DNA from: Polysphondylium violaceum
Taxonomy: Eukaryota; Evosea; Eumycetozoa; Dictyosteliales; Dictyosteliaceae
NCBI GenBank assembly: GCA_000277445.1
Contig: AJWJ01000396.1
Coordinates: 1 to 22,570 of the forward strand
Reading direction: 5' to 3'
Length of the DNA: 22,570 nucleotides
Shown: one piece after another, positions 11,929-21,217 of the stretch
How positions within the stretch are numbered: the first letter of the stretch is position 1
How the letters are laid out: each line of letters begins with the position of its first letter
Program-made: the position numbers and the translations under genes
The notes under the pieces: model-generated
Told to the model about the DNA's origin: nothing
The model's input: only the letters and a program-made list of their open reading frames with translations
Database searches by the model: none

Positions 11929-14883
11929 TTACAATGGATCAGTTTTATTATTATTATTATTTTGTTTTAAATCTTGAATTTCTTTTAAAAGTTTAGAGAT
12001 ATAAATATCTTTTTCCTTTAACAACTCGACCAAGTTTGAATGTTCAAGTCGTTGATAATTTGGTTGATCATCATTATTTGTATTTGAAGCATTGTTGGCG
12101 ACACTATTGTCATTATTGTTACTACTAGTAGTAATATTATCATCTATGATTATTGGTTCTTTTAGAATCAGTGGGAAATGTTTTGAAATTATATCACCCG
12201 TTGATGGTCTTTGGTCAGGATTTTTAGCTACTAATAGTAAAATTAGTTCAGACTCTTTTGGGTATTTCTCGATAAACCAATGAGGTAAAACTGAATTTCT
12301 GGGATAATATTAATAATAATTGATTAGTAAAAAAAGTAATTAAATAAATATTTAAAACGACTTACTTTAGGTTTTTAATTTGATCACTTCTTTCAAATTG
12401 AGTTGAAAATGGACCATATAATAATTCAAATAATATAATACCACAACTAAACACATCTACTTTATTGGTGTAGCTCACTGAACCACCAGTTTGTTGTTCT
12501 GGGGAACTATAGGTTGCTGTACCAACAAAATTTGTATGACTATGATTCAGTTCATTACGATGATTGTGAAAATGATAAGAATGATGATGAAGGTGATTGT
12601 GAAGATGACTATGAGGATCTTTATAGATATTTATACTCTTATGTAAATTTGAGGTCGGTGGAGAAATAGGAAATTGTTGAGAAGATGTTGGTGAAGATGT
12701 TGGTGAAGATGAAGGTGAAGATGAAGGTGAAGAGTTATTATTCATACCCAGATCTTTAACAAGACCAAAATCACCAATCTTTACAATATTATCATGTGTT
12801 AAAAAGATATTGGCTGGTTTAATATCTCTGTGTATCATACCCATTCCATGAATATAATGAATACCTTTGATAATTTGTTTAAATATTAAAGATTTTGATT
12901 TCATTGATTGATTCTTAAAATCATCTCTATCTAGCCAATCTCTTAGTGAACCACTCTCACAAAATTGTGTTTGAATATATATACAATACTTGATTTTAGT
13001 AGATGGTGAAACAGTAACGAGTGATTTTGGTGGTGATGATGATTTAATTGCTTTATTTTTTGCTGGTGGTCTATAAGGAATTAATACTTTACTTGTTGAA
13101 AGTGTTATAGAATTTCCTTCTGAATAACTAAATTCATCATCTGATTCTGAATCATCACCATCACTGTCATTGTCATTGTCATTGTCACCATTACTACTAT
13201 CACTGTCACTACCACTATCATGATTATTATTTAATGTGTTGGTCGTTGAATCATAGTTAGTTGTAGAGTTTAATTGAGTTTCATCTTCATCATCATCATC
13301 ATCGTCATCATCGTCATCATCATCATCTTCAGTGTTTAGGGTTGAAAATTGATCACCAGTATTCATACTACCCTCGGCAGAACTGTAAACATTATGAGCA
13401 ATTGATTCTGGTTCAATCCATGCATTAAAATATCTAAGAATATTTAAATGATCAAACTTTGCCAAAGCTTTGACTTCTCGAAGAACCTTTTCAATTTTCA
13501 AAGAAGCAGCATTATTGGAAGAAAGAGAGATTGAGAAATTTACTTTTTTAATTGCATACAGTTGATGGTCCAATAGATTTCTAGTTAAATAAACTGAACC
13601 AAATCCACCAGAGCCCAATTTTTTTATCTCTTCAAATTCTCTTTCATATCTACTTGAATCTTGATTAATCAATTTCGATGGGCCTTGATTTATAAAGTAT
13701 GATACAGGATTAAAATACTCTTGTGGTACTTGTATATTATTATTATTATTATTTGTCAACAATGATAACTTGTTATTATTTAAATTATTTACAACGTCAT
13801 TATTATTATTATTATTGTTGTATTTTATATTTGTTAAATCCAATGCATGTTGAAATATTTTCCTATAGTAATCTAAATACAATGTCTTGAATTGATTTGA
13901 TTTTAATATAGTCGGTGATATATCAGACAATTCAACAGAGACAATATTCTTCATAAATGAAAATAGTTTCTTTTTGTTTATAATCTGTCCTTCATTTCTG
14001 TTGGATTCTATAAAGTGTTCTGATAATAACATCTTTAATAATATCTTTTTTTGTTTAAACATATCATCTAATTTGTTGGTTGATTATTGCTGTTAATTAT
14101 ATGTATTATCCATTATTGTTAGATAGGATATTTACCACATGATTCAATCAATTGTAAAACGCCTTCAATATCTTTTGATAATACTTGTGATGATGGCTTT
14201 TTCTTTATAATATCTTCAGTACTACTACTATTACTTTTTGAAGAAGATAAAGGGTCATAATAATGAATATCTTTTCTTGTAACTTGTAAACCATACTTTT
14301 TATTATTTCCAAATGCTTCGTCAATGTTGTGATCTAGAATTTTACAACTCTCTTGGCCATAATCTTCATAAATAGAATTTTGGTCATCGTTATCGTCATC
14401 ATCACCATCACTTTCATTACTTTTTTCTTCAAATATAATATTTGTTAATGATTTTCTAATGTTTGTTAAATGATTGTTGTTGGAAGAGATTGGAGAAGAA
14501 GAAGGAGTTGGCTGTGTTTTAAATAACTTTTTATATTCAGATATTAAACGATCAGATTCTTCTTTTGATTGGTTACTCCAATTACTATTTGAATCATCTT
14601 GCTCTCCAATATCGTCATCACCATTGTTACTACTATTACTATTACTATTGCTATTATTACTACTACTACTACTATCACCAATACTAATATCATCAGCAGT
14701 ATTACTACTGGTTAATGGAAGTGAATAGGAGGTATGGGTCAAATCATATCTCGTATTATATCTCCCACTACTATTGTTACTATTTATAATGGTTCTCTTT
14801 TTCGTTTCGAATATACTTTCGTCACTTTCATTCGAATCAAGTATATGAGCATAAGGTGACCTCAGGTGAACTTTATTCTCCAT
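11929..14883 (-). CDS. eIF2-alpha kinase family (PEK/GCN2-like) Ser/Thr kinase, 3 exons, 939 aa
   Basis: Exons are 14883-14136, 14067-12366 and 12298-11929, with introns of 68 and 67 bp; all joins are in frame. Residues 1-250 are acidic, Ser/Asn-rich and look disordered. The kinase domain starts near 390: Gly loop LGSGGFGSV (about 400-408), catalytic Lys in YAIKK (about 423), RYFNAWIE, then an acidic insert of about 140 residues with a long Asp run. It resumes at YIQTQFCESGSLRDWLDR. RYFNAWIE and IQTQ.CE...LRDWLDR with a long insert between them are hallmarks of eIF2-alpha kinases, which phosphorylate eIF2 and lower translation under stress. The catalytic residues are present: HRDIKPANIF (D about 664) and DFG (about 682). 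A second insert of about 70 residues, Ser/Pro- then His-rich, splits the activation segment before GTATYSSPEQ. The C-terminus is a short Leu/Lys coiled-coil-like tail. No RWD, HisRS-like or membrane segment is visible, so the activating signal is unknown. D. discoideum ifkA-C are the likely relatives; I do not assign which. Confidence 0.9.
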
Positions 14884-16575
14884 ATGGTTCTCCTCATATC
14901 ACATACAATACAATATAATATTAAATTTTAAAATGGTAGCCGTTTTGTAAGTATTGGTTGGGAATGGGGGTTGAAAAAAATGAAAAAAAAATGAAAAAAT
15001 ATTAAAAATCTTGCTGACTCATGCTTTTTTGTCATATTTTTTATGACAACCACATAAAAATGAGATCATATGTAAAATTCCGATAAAAATTAGAGGATTT
15101 TAATATAGATTTTGTTTTGAAATTTTTTTTTTAGGAAATTTATCATTCTTTGATGGATATTTTCATCACTCTAGATTTATTGTAAAAATAGTTTTTTATT
15201 TTTTATCCATATATCGATGTTTGCACAAAACAATGTTTTCGAAAATGATCGATGATTAAATCTCTTTTTCTTTTAACTAAAAAACGTCAATGATCACTTT
15301 GGTGTTTTTCAACGAGTGTTGAATCATCACAAAGGAATGAACATATAAATACCCCATCTCAATCATCATTTTTGTGAGGGTTAAAAAATGAAATGGGTGA
15401 AAAAAAAAGTAAGAAAATATATCCATCTATGTATATTTATATCATATGTGTGTGGGGTTTCTATTTGTGTGTTTAATGGATTTTTGAAAGGTGGATTTCC
15501 TCATATATTCAAACACTACTTTTTTTTTTTATTCACCCCACCACACACAATACTTATCAAAACACATTTACCACACTCACAGGCACAAAATGGAAATAAA
15601 AAACCCTTCCAATTAGTGTGGTTAGTATATATATATTAATAAAAATTAAAGGGTGCCCTCTATGTACTATGATATCCATATATTTTCTCCACATTGAAAA
15701 ATTACTGAATGTATAAAAATAACACACTCATCAAACACACCCACTTACCCAAATTTATTTTAATTTTTTATTTATTCAATTAAGAAATACTTGAGTTGTT
15801 GTTGAAATCAAAGGTTTGTGTTGTGTGTGTTTGTGTATTTTTTCTCGCAATCTCTATCAATAATAATAAGAAGTGTTTATTTCTTTTTTTTTTTTTTTTT
15901 TTTGTATTATTTATTTATACACCGCTGTTCCTACATTTATTCTCTACTCTTTATTTTTATTTTATATTGACCTTACTGGATTTTAATTGTCATATAGTCT
16001 TACTAGAGTACCAATAAACGACAATAAATAATATTACTACTATAGTTTTATAAAATCATCTTGTGTACAATTTGATCATTATAAACAAATAAACAAAAAA
16101 AAAACAAATATAGATAGGTATGTTATTTTTATTTAAAAAAATAAATATTTATTTGTGTGTGTTGTGTGATAATTTTTTATGCATATGGAATTATTATTTG
16201 ATGAATCAATAACTTTTCTTTATTACATTTTTGTTTTATACGTATAAAAGATAACAAATAGGTTAGTTCATATAAATCAAATTGAGGAGATTAATCATCA
16301 CTGCTCATTTAAACGTTGATTAACTTTTTCAATACTTTTTTTTTATATTCCCAATAATTAATATCAAAATTTTGATTCACCTCTTTTTTGAATCCAATAT
16401 AACTCCACTTTGTTTTTTTTGTTTTTTATTTTTCTATTGTATATTTGATATCCTTTCCTTTGTATTAATATATAACATTACTATATATATAGTCCCTCTT
16501 AGACTCATATACATTTAACATTACATAGTTTTAAAACAAAACTTTTTATAACAACAAAAGAAAAAACAAAAAAAA
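14884..16575. promoter_or_regulatory. Long divergent intergenic region, kinase and tetraspan promoters
   Basis: This is the largest gene-free stretch (1692 bp), between two genes transcribed apart. Two TATA-like boxes are seen, TATAAATA (15344-15351) and TATAAAAAT (15712-15720). Around them are CA/GT-rich blocks: TGTGTGTGGGG (15447-15457), CACCCCACCACACACA (15534-15549) and ACACACCCAC (15735-15744). A small hairpin, TTCAACGAGTGTTGAA, lies at 15309-15324. The frames at 15388-15639 and 15796-16017 are low-complexity and not convincing genes. A long T run sits at about 15883-15903. Confidence 0.55.
15344..15744 (+). promoter_or_regulatory. Candidate promoter cluster: TATA boxes with CA/GT-rich (GBF-like) blocks
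   Basis: The G/T block at 15447-15457 fits the alternating KGKGKGKG pattern described for the Dictyostelium G-box. The ACACCCA core at 15737-15743 resembles the CA-rich element, also a target of G-box factor in D. discoideum. Both sit between TATA-like boxes at 15344 and 15712, which point towards the tetraspan gene. The motif matches are seen; the factor and the developmental role are inferred. Confidence 0.4.
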
Positions 16576-17385
16576 ATGGGTGCTACAGGAAAAGCCAAGT
16601 GAGTATTGGAGCCTTATTCTCTTTCCAAATGAAATTTTATTAACAAATGTTTTTATCATATCTTTTAAAAAAATAGAGTTATATTATGGATTGCAACTAT
16701 TATCATTATGCTTGCAGGTAGTTTGGGTATCATTATTTATAACAAACCTCTCCAACTAACAGGTTTAGGTGTAAAGCCTTCTACAAACCCTAAAGAACCA
16801 CCAAAGGATTTATCCCAAAGAGTCTGGTTCAATGCAGTTATTGCATTACATTCGATTTACTTGATTGGTGTAGGTTTTGAAATTATTAGCAGAGCTTATT
16901 TAATGATGGTCGGTTCTACTTGCTCTGAACAAAGAAGAGGATTTTTATGTTGCTTTGTATATTCAATGGTATTTATATATTAATAATTAAAAATTTCAAT
17001 TTCTATTTTTACTAATAATACTATGCATCTATAGAGTACATGGTGGAAATTAATGTTAATTCTTGGTGTAATTACCTTTATTATTATGGCCGGTTTATCT
17101 GCATTAATTATTGTTATGGCCGGATTCCCCAACAAAAATGTTAATATTACTAGAATTGCTGCAACCTGTGGTGTTTCATTGGTTCAAGTATTCCTTTCAA
17201 TATTTTGTTTTGTTACATCAAGAAAGACTCAAAAATTCCAAGACGAAGAAGAAGAAGCTTTACACGGATCTATGAAGCCAAAAGAAGTATCTTCATCAAA
17301 TCAATCTACTCCATCCTCAGCTCCACCAGCTTACATCCAAGAAAAAGAATCAACTCCAACTTCCTCAGCTGTTATTCCAGCCTAA
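16576..17385 (+). CDS. Four-span membrane protein with C-terminal PPAY motif, 3 exons, 221 aa
   Basis: Exons are 16576-16598, 16677-16968 and 17035-17385. The first exon codes only MGATGKA plus two bases, and its donor is GTGAGT, which is less common here than GTAAGT. Four hydrophobic spans are seen: about residues 9-29 (VILWIATIIIMLAGSLGIII), 58-80, 112-134 and 146-168. A Cys-containing loop (STCSEQRRGFLCC) lies between spans 2 and 3. The cytosolic tail is acidic (DEEEEA), then Ser/Pro-rich, with PPAY at about 202-205. PPxY motifs bind WW domains, chiefly of Nedd4-type ubiquitin ligases, which suggests an endocytic or sorting role. I do not recognise the family; it is tetraspan-like in layout but lacks the CCG motif of true tetraspanins. 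A poly(A) signal is at 17531-17536. Confidence 0.8.
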
Positions 17386-17530
17386 ACAAGTAGATACAAA
17401 TGAATAATCAACGAGAAAAAAAGAAAAATCTCTCCAAAAAAATTATTATCAACTATGAATTGTATCACTTTTTTTCTATATATTTTATTGTTGAAAACAC
17501 AATTTGATAAATCTGTGTTTAAAACTTTTA

Positions 17531-17536
17531 AATAAA
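17531..17536 (+). terminator. Polyadenylation signal of the tetraspan gene
   Basis: AATAAA, 146 bp past the stop codon at 17385 and the clearest poly(A) signal in the 3' flank. Confidence 0.5.
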
Positions 17537-17657
17537 ATTTCCCCATCCTTAAAATTAATTATTTCTATATTCTTTGATAAATACAAACACACTAATAGAC
17601 ACATAGATCTATTTTAAAAACACAAAACTAGAGATTGAGATTTACAAATATAAATAA

Positions 17658-17663
17658 TTTATT
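17658..17663 (-). terminator. Polyadenylation signal of the LRMDA-like gene
   Basis: AATAAA on the minus strand, about 73 bp past the stop codon at 17736. Confidence 0.5.
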
Positions 17664-17735
17664 TTAAGAAAAAAAAAAAAAAAAAAAGAAGATATATAGA
17701 GTAGAAAGTAATTTAGATATTCTTTTTTTTTTTTT

Positions 17736-18578
17736 TTATAAATCGTCATTCATAATAAATCTATTTCCTTCAGATTGTCTTCCATAGTACACATATGTAC
17801 TCACACCAAAACTAGCTTTACCTTTTCCTTCGGTAGCCAATTCAGGTGAAAGAGATTTATAAGTGGGTTCATCTTCGTCAATTTCTTCACGAATTAAATC
17901 TTGTTGTGTTGCTTTGACAGCGATTGAATATTGACCTTGTCTTTCTGACTCTTTTCTTTCTTCATCAGTGACTGGAGTTGAATCTAAAAACTTTAAATGT
18001 TTCAAGTGATAGAGAATAAAGTATCTGTATTTCTGATATCCATCATAATCTTCGCCTGTGATATAGTAGTTGGGTGTTGCTGGATTTTTTAATAAACTTA
18101 AAAATGTTAAATTTGGGAATTTGTTTTTAATTGAGTCCATAAAATCTTTTAAATCTGTTATCTACGTTTGTGTATAAATGTTGTGTATTAGTGATTATTT
18201 TGTAAGCAATCCTACTAATCTATTGTTTATATATATATATACCATATTATTATTTAAAGATAAAGTTTTTAATGTAGGCATTGAAGGAAAATCATTTTTT
18301 GATCCAATCATATTATTATCAAGAACCAACGATACCAAGTTTTTTAAATTATCTAATGATTCTATTTTTCTAATGTAGAAAAAGAAAAAGAGTTAATATG
18401 ATGAATGATATTGATGTGTGATGATGGAAGAGATAGGATAGATCGTAAGAATGAGGATACATTACTCTATATTATTGTAACTTAAATCCAACTGTTTTAT
18501 ATTTGGGTTATTTGCTAAAATATCGGTTGGAATAGCATTGAATTCTTGTCCTGGAAGTGCAATTATATCTTCACCCAT
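17736..18578 (-). CDS. LRMDA-like leucine-rich-repeat protein, 3 exons, 221 aa
   Basis: Exons are 18578-18466, 18369-18243 and 18161-17736, with introns of 96 and 81 bp (donors GTAATG and GTATAT). The exons together give three or four LRR units with the LxxLxLxxN pattern: IKQLDLSYNNIE, LVSLVLDNNMI, LKTLSLNNNM and LTFLSLLKNPATP. After the repeats comes an LRR cap: DYDGYQKYRYFILYHLKHLKFLD and TPVTDEERKESERQGQ (read here as two parts). This cap, with YxRYRxFxLYxLxxLKFLD, is close to that of LRMDA (C10orf11), a small vertebrate protein tied to melanosome formation and endosomal sorting via Rab32/Commander; U2A' has a related cap and is the main alternative. The role in an amoeba is unknown. The 3' half of the protein is polar. 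The gene is divergent from the PPR gene. Confidence 0.8.
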
Positions 18579-19002
18579 TCTATATTTCGATCTATGTATC
18601 TATTGTTTTGATTGTATTGAGAGCTATATATCCTAAATTGAATATTTGATTCTATTTGTTTATGTTTGTTATGATTTCAACAACAGTTTGACCTTATATA
18701 AAGAAAAAATCAAACTATGAAGAAAAAAAAATAAAAAAAAGAGTAAAAAAAAAGTGGGGGTTTTGAAAAAGTAGATTGAAATTTATATGTCGGTGTGATA
18801 TATCTTTAAAAGTGAAAAACAACAATGTTTCCTATAAGAGTGATGTATCAAATTTGAGAATAAGTGTCTAATTCATAAACAAAAAAAAAATAAAACTTGC
18901 GGGAAAAAATTCAAAAATTCAAAAAAAAAATTCAAAAAAAATAAAATATGTGATCGAATTTTTCATGCAAACTTTGCAAAAAGAATAACGGAATAAATTA
19001 AT
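18579..19002. promoter_or_regulatory. Divergent promoter, LRMDA-like and PPR genes
   Basis: 424 bp between two genes read away from each other. The right part (18890-18955) is very A-rich and has three ATTCAAAAA-type units in a row (about 18908-18938). A short GC-richer patch (TTGCGGG, 18897-18903) precedes them. I see no gene. Confidence 0.5.
18908..18938 (+). repeat. Short tandem ATTCAAAAA units
   Basis: Three imperfect copies of ATTCAAAAA with spacers of A, about 65 bp before the PPR gene start. Probably slippage in A-rich promoter DNA. Confidence 0.5.
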
Positions 19003-19968
19003 ATGATTCTTTTGAACTCAAGAATGCTATTGAACAAAACAACAAGATCAATAATATCTCTATCTAACAGCAGTCTATCAATTCCTTTTAAAACATACTT
19101 TATCAATTTAAATACTCATAATAATAGATTTATATCATCAACAACAAATAATAGATATAAAAGCAACAATGATGATTTAGAATTTATGATTAAGCAAGAT
19201 GAAATAAAAAAAAATATTAAAAAAGAAAATAAATCATTATTAGATGATCATCAACTTGATATTGAATTATCAAAATTTATAAATAGTACAACAACAACAA
19301 CGACAAAACAACTTGTTGATATAATTTCAAAAACAAATCAAGATCAATTTCCAATGATATACAATTATTTCAATAGATTCAACGATAATCAATTTCAGGA
19401 GTCAATCGATTGTATATTGGATTATTGTGCTAGAAATGCTAAAATACAACAATTATGGGAAATGTATATGAAAAGAAATCAATTTGTAAAAGAGGAAAAA
19501 GATATTAATAATAGCAACAATAATCTAGATATTATTAAAAAAAATAATTATAATAATAGTAATAGTTTGAATAATTATTTTTTAGATTGTATAATTAAAA
19601 TTCAATATAAATATTTTCAAAATGTAATCAACAATAAGGATATTGATCAAATAATTAAAAACTTGGTTCGTACATATATATCTATGATTAAATTTGATGA
19701 TGGTATTCAATTAAATTTAAATACATACAACAAGTTGTTGGAGATCTATGTAAATTTAAATGATATCAAAATGATTGAAGAAACATTAGAAGAAATGAGT
19801 CTAAGTTTAATTCAACCATCTATGGACACTTATCTATTGGTGTTTGGTGTTTTAAATAATGAAAAAACATCCAAACTACTTTTAAAAATTAAAAATGGTG
19901 GATCTTCTTTTAAAACAGGTCCCAATATGTATACAATATTATCACAAGAATTGGATAAATTTAAATAA
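19003..19968 (+). CDS. Probable mitochondrial PPR-type protein, intronless, 321 aa
   Basis: The N-terminus is rich in Arg, Ser and hydrophobic residues with few acidic ones (MILLNSRMLLNKTTRSIISL), as in mitochondrial targeting peptides. The middle holds Asn-rich linkers typical of dictyostelids. Near the C-terminus, about residues 240-295, there is one clear pentatricopeptide-like pair of helices: NTYNKLLEIYVNLNDIK then MIEETLEEMSLSLIQPSMDT, followed by a second partial unit. PPR proteins bind organellar RNA and help in its processing or translation; here this is inferred from only one or two repeats, so the assignment is moderate. The first Met is used because it starts the targeting-like segment. 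The stop overlaps an AATAAA (19964-19969). Confidence 0.7.
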   Translation: MILLNSRMLLNKTTRSIISLSNSSLSIPFKTYFINLNTHNNRFISSTTNNRYKSNNDDLEFMIKQDEIKKNIKKENKSLLDDHQLDIELSKFINSTTTTTTKQLVDIISKTNQDQFPMIYNYFNRFNDNQFQESIDCILDYCARNAKIQQLWEMYMKRNQFVKEEKDINNSNNNLDIIKKNNYNNSNSLNNYFLDCIIKIQYKYFQNVINNKDIDQIIKNLVRTYISMIKFDDGIQLNLNTYNKLLEIYVNLNDIKMIEETLEEMSLSLIQPSMDTYLLVFGVLNNEKTSKLLLKIKNGGSSFKTGPNMYTILSQELDKFK

Positions 19969-20026
19969 AACAATCTTGTTATATATTTTTAAATCAAAAT
20001 AGTAGGATGTAATTTATGATTTTATT
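19964..20026. terminator. Back-to-back polyadenylation signals of a convergent gene pair
   Basis: AATAAA on the plus strand at 19964-19969 overlaps the PPR stop codon. AATAAA on the minus strand (20021-20026) lies just past the methyltransferase stop codon. The two coding regions are only 59 bp apart, so the two mRNAs very likely overlap at their 3' ends. Confidence 0.6.
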
Positions 20027-20027
20027 T

Positions 20028-20903
20028 TTATTGATTTCTAGTAAAAGAACCATAAATGAATGAACCATTTACAGAAATAGTATCCCCCTTTTCAAGGACA
20101 AAACCATTTTGGTGGAATGTGGTAATAATTGATTCTGATGTGAAACCAATTTTAACAATACTATAGCTTTCACCATTAATCAAGTTTCTTTTGATAAAAT
20201 AATCTTGATCAGATTTTTTTTCATCCAAATCCACATTGTTTACCTTTTGTTCATGAGTTTTGGTTTGATAACGACTGGTATAATAACTCTCGACAAAGAT
20301 AATCTTTCCACCAACTTTGAGGGCTTTTCTACACTTTTCAAAAAATGATTGAAAAAGGGATGGTGGGATGTGACTGATAAAGAATCCTAAAAAGACAACA
20401 TCATAGCAATCGGGTAGGGGATTAAAAGAATCACTAAATAAATCTGTTTGATGAATGGAAAATTGGTTTTGTGAGATTAAATCATGATATTTTCCTTGGA
20501 GTACTTGAATCATTTCATTGCTACCCTCTTCACATCTAATATCAAATCTTTTCTCTTTAAGGAACCATTGAGTAAAGTTACCTGTGCCAGAGGCACACTC
20601 TAATAACTTGAGTTTTGAATTATCATCATTCTGTGGAATACATGGATGTGATGTGATTTTGGCAAGATATTCATAGATGGCTGTTTTGTTGAACGAATCT
20701 TCTTGTTTTAAATAATCACCTTGATCAAATTGATCTTGACGAAACCACCATTTATCATACTTTTTTTAATTAAAGATTAGACCTGATATTAGTAATTGTT
20801 GCTGCTGTTGTTATTGTACTGTTACTATTTAAAATCTATTTACTTCAGTAGCTCTTTTGTTGTAATAAATCTGTTGTTCTTTTAATTGATCTGATAAGCT
20901 CAT
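20028..20903 (-). CDS. SAM-dependent methyltransferase, type 11-like, 2 exons, 263 aa
   Basis: Exons are 20903-20844 (20 codons, MSLSDQLKEQQIYYNKRATE) and 20759-20028, with an 84 bp intron (donor GTAAAT). The short first exon is supported because it completes the YYNKRATEYDKWWFRQDQF segment, which matches the start of small methyltransferases of bacterial and fungal origin (YYxxRAxEYDxWWxRxGxYDxG). Motif I is LLECASGTGNFT (about residues 72-83), the acidic end of strand beta-2 is CEEGSNEMI, then DVVFLGFFISHIPP and VGGKIIFVESYY. These are all parts of the class I SAM-binding fold. The substrate is unknown; the acceptor could be a small molecule. The Met at residue 103 within the second exon would give a product lacking motif I, so the two-exon model is preferred. 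It is tightly convergent with the PPR gene. Confidence 0.85.
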
Positions 20904-21217
20904 TGCCAAAGTTTTGTTGTTGATTTTTTGAAATAAGAATGATTGAAACCTGTAAAAAACCTGCTATTTATACTAGAGAGAAAAGGGTGATGGAGCTAGT
21001 GGTAGGGGTGATGTAGAAAAAAAAAAAATAAAAAAGAAAGAAAATAAAAATAAAAATAAAAAAAAAAGATTAAAATAAATGCATGTTTGCTGAAAAGGCA
21101 ACGTTGATCACGTGATGTATGTCTTAAATCCCAAATGCTAGATAATGATTTGATGTCTTTGTACTATTATTATTATTATTGTTGTTGTATATGATCAAAT
21201 AAACAAATTAAGTTTAT
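20904..21217. promoter_or_regulatory. Intergenic, promoter of the methyltransferase and 3' flank of ddrgk1
   Basis: 314 bp between two minus-strand genes. It holds a long A/G tract (21016-21070) and a perfect 10-base palindrome, ATCACGTGAT (21107-21116), about 205 bp upstream of the methyltransferase ATG. AATAAA for ddrgk1 on the minus strand lies near 21200-21217. No gene is seen. Confidence 0.5.
21107..21116. promoter_or_regulatory. Palindrome ATCACGTGAT with E-box CACGTG
   Basis: A perfect palindrome around CACGTG, the site of many bHLH and some bZIP factors, in a region that is otherwise almost only A and T. It may control the methyltransferase gene. The factor is not known. Confidence 0.4.

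Larger units (their letters stand above)
17386..17735. other. Intergenic between convergent tetraspan and LRR genes
   Basis: 350 bp of shared 3' flank. It holds the AATAAA of the tetraspan gene (17531-17536), an AATAAA on the minus strand (17658-17663) for the leucine-rich-repeat gene, an A run (17670-17687) and a T run (17723-17737). No gene is seen. Confidence 0.6.

Noticed and set aside
11703-12283. Plus-strand frames over the end of the kinase gene
   Set aside because: Antisense to the last kinase exon or in 3' flank; the minus frame gives the conserved end of the kinase C-lobe.
14474-14728. Plus-strand frame with a long Leu run
   Set aside because: Antisense of the Asn/Ser repeats in the kinase N-terminus.
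15309-15324. Small hairpin TTCAACGAGTGTTGAA as a terminator or RNA
   Set aside because: A 6-bp stem is expected by chance in this much AT-rich sequence; not enough on its own.
15388-16017. Two plus-strand frames in the long intergenic region
   Set aside because: Low-complexity Phe/Val-rich products from T-rich DNA; no homologous motifs. A non-coding transcript remains possible.
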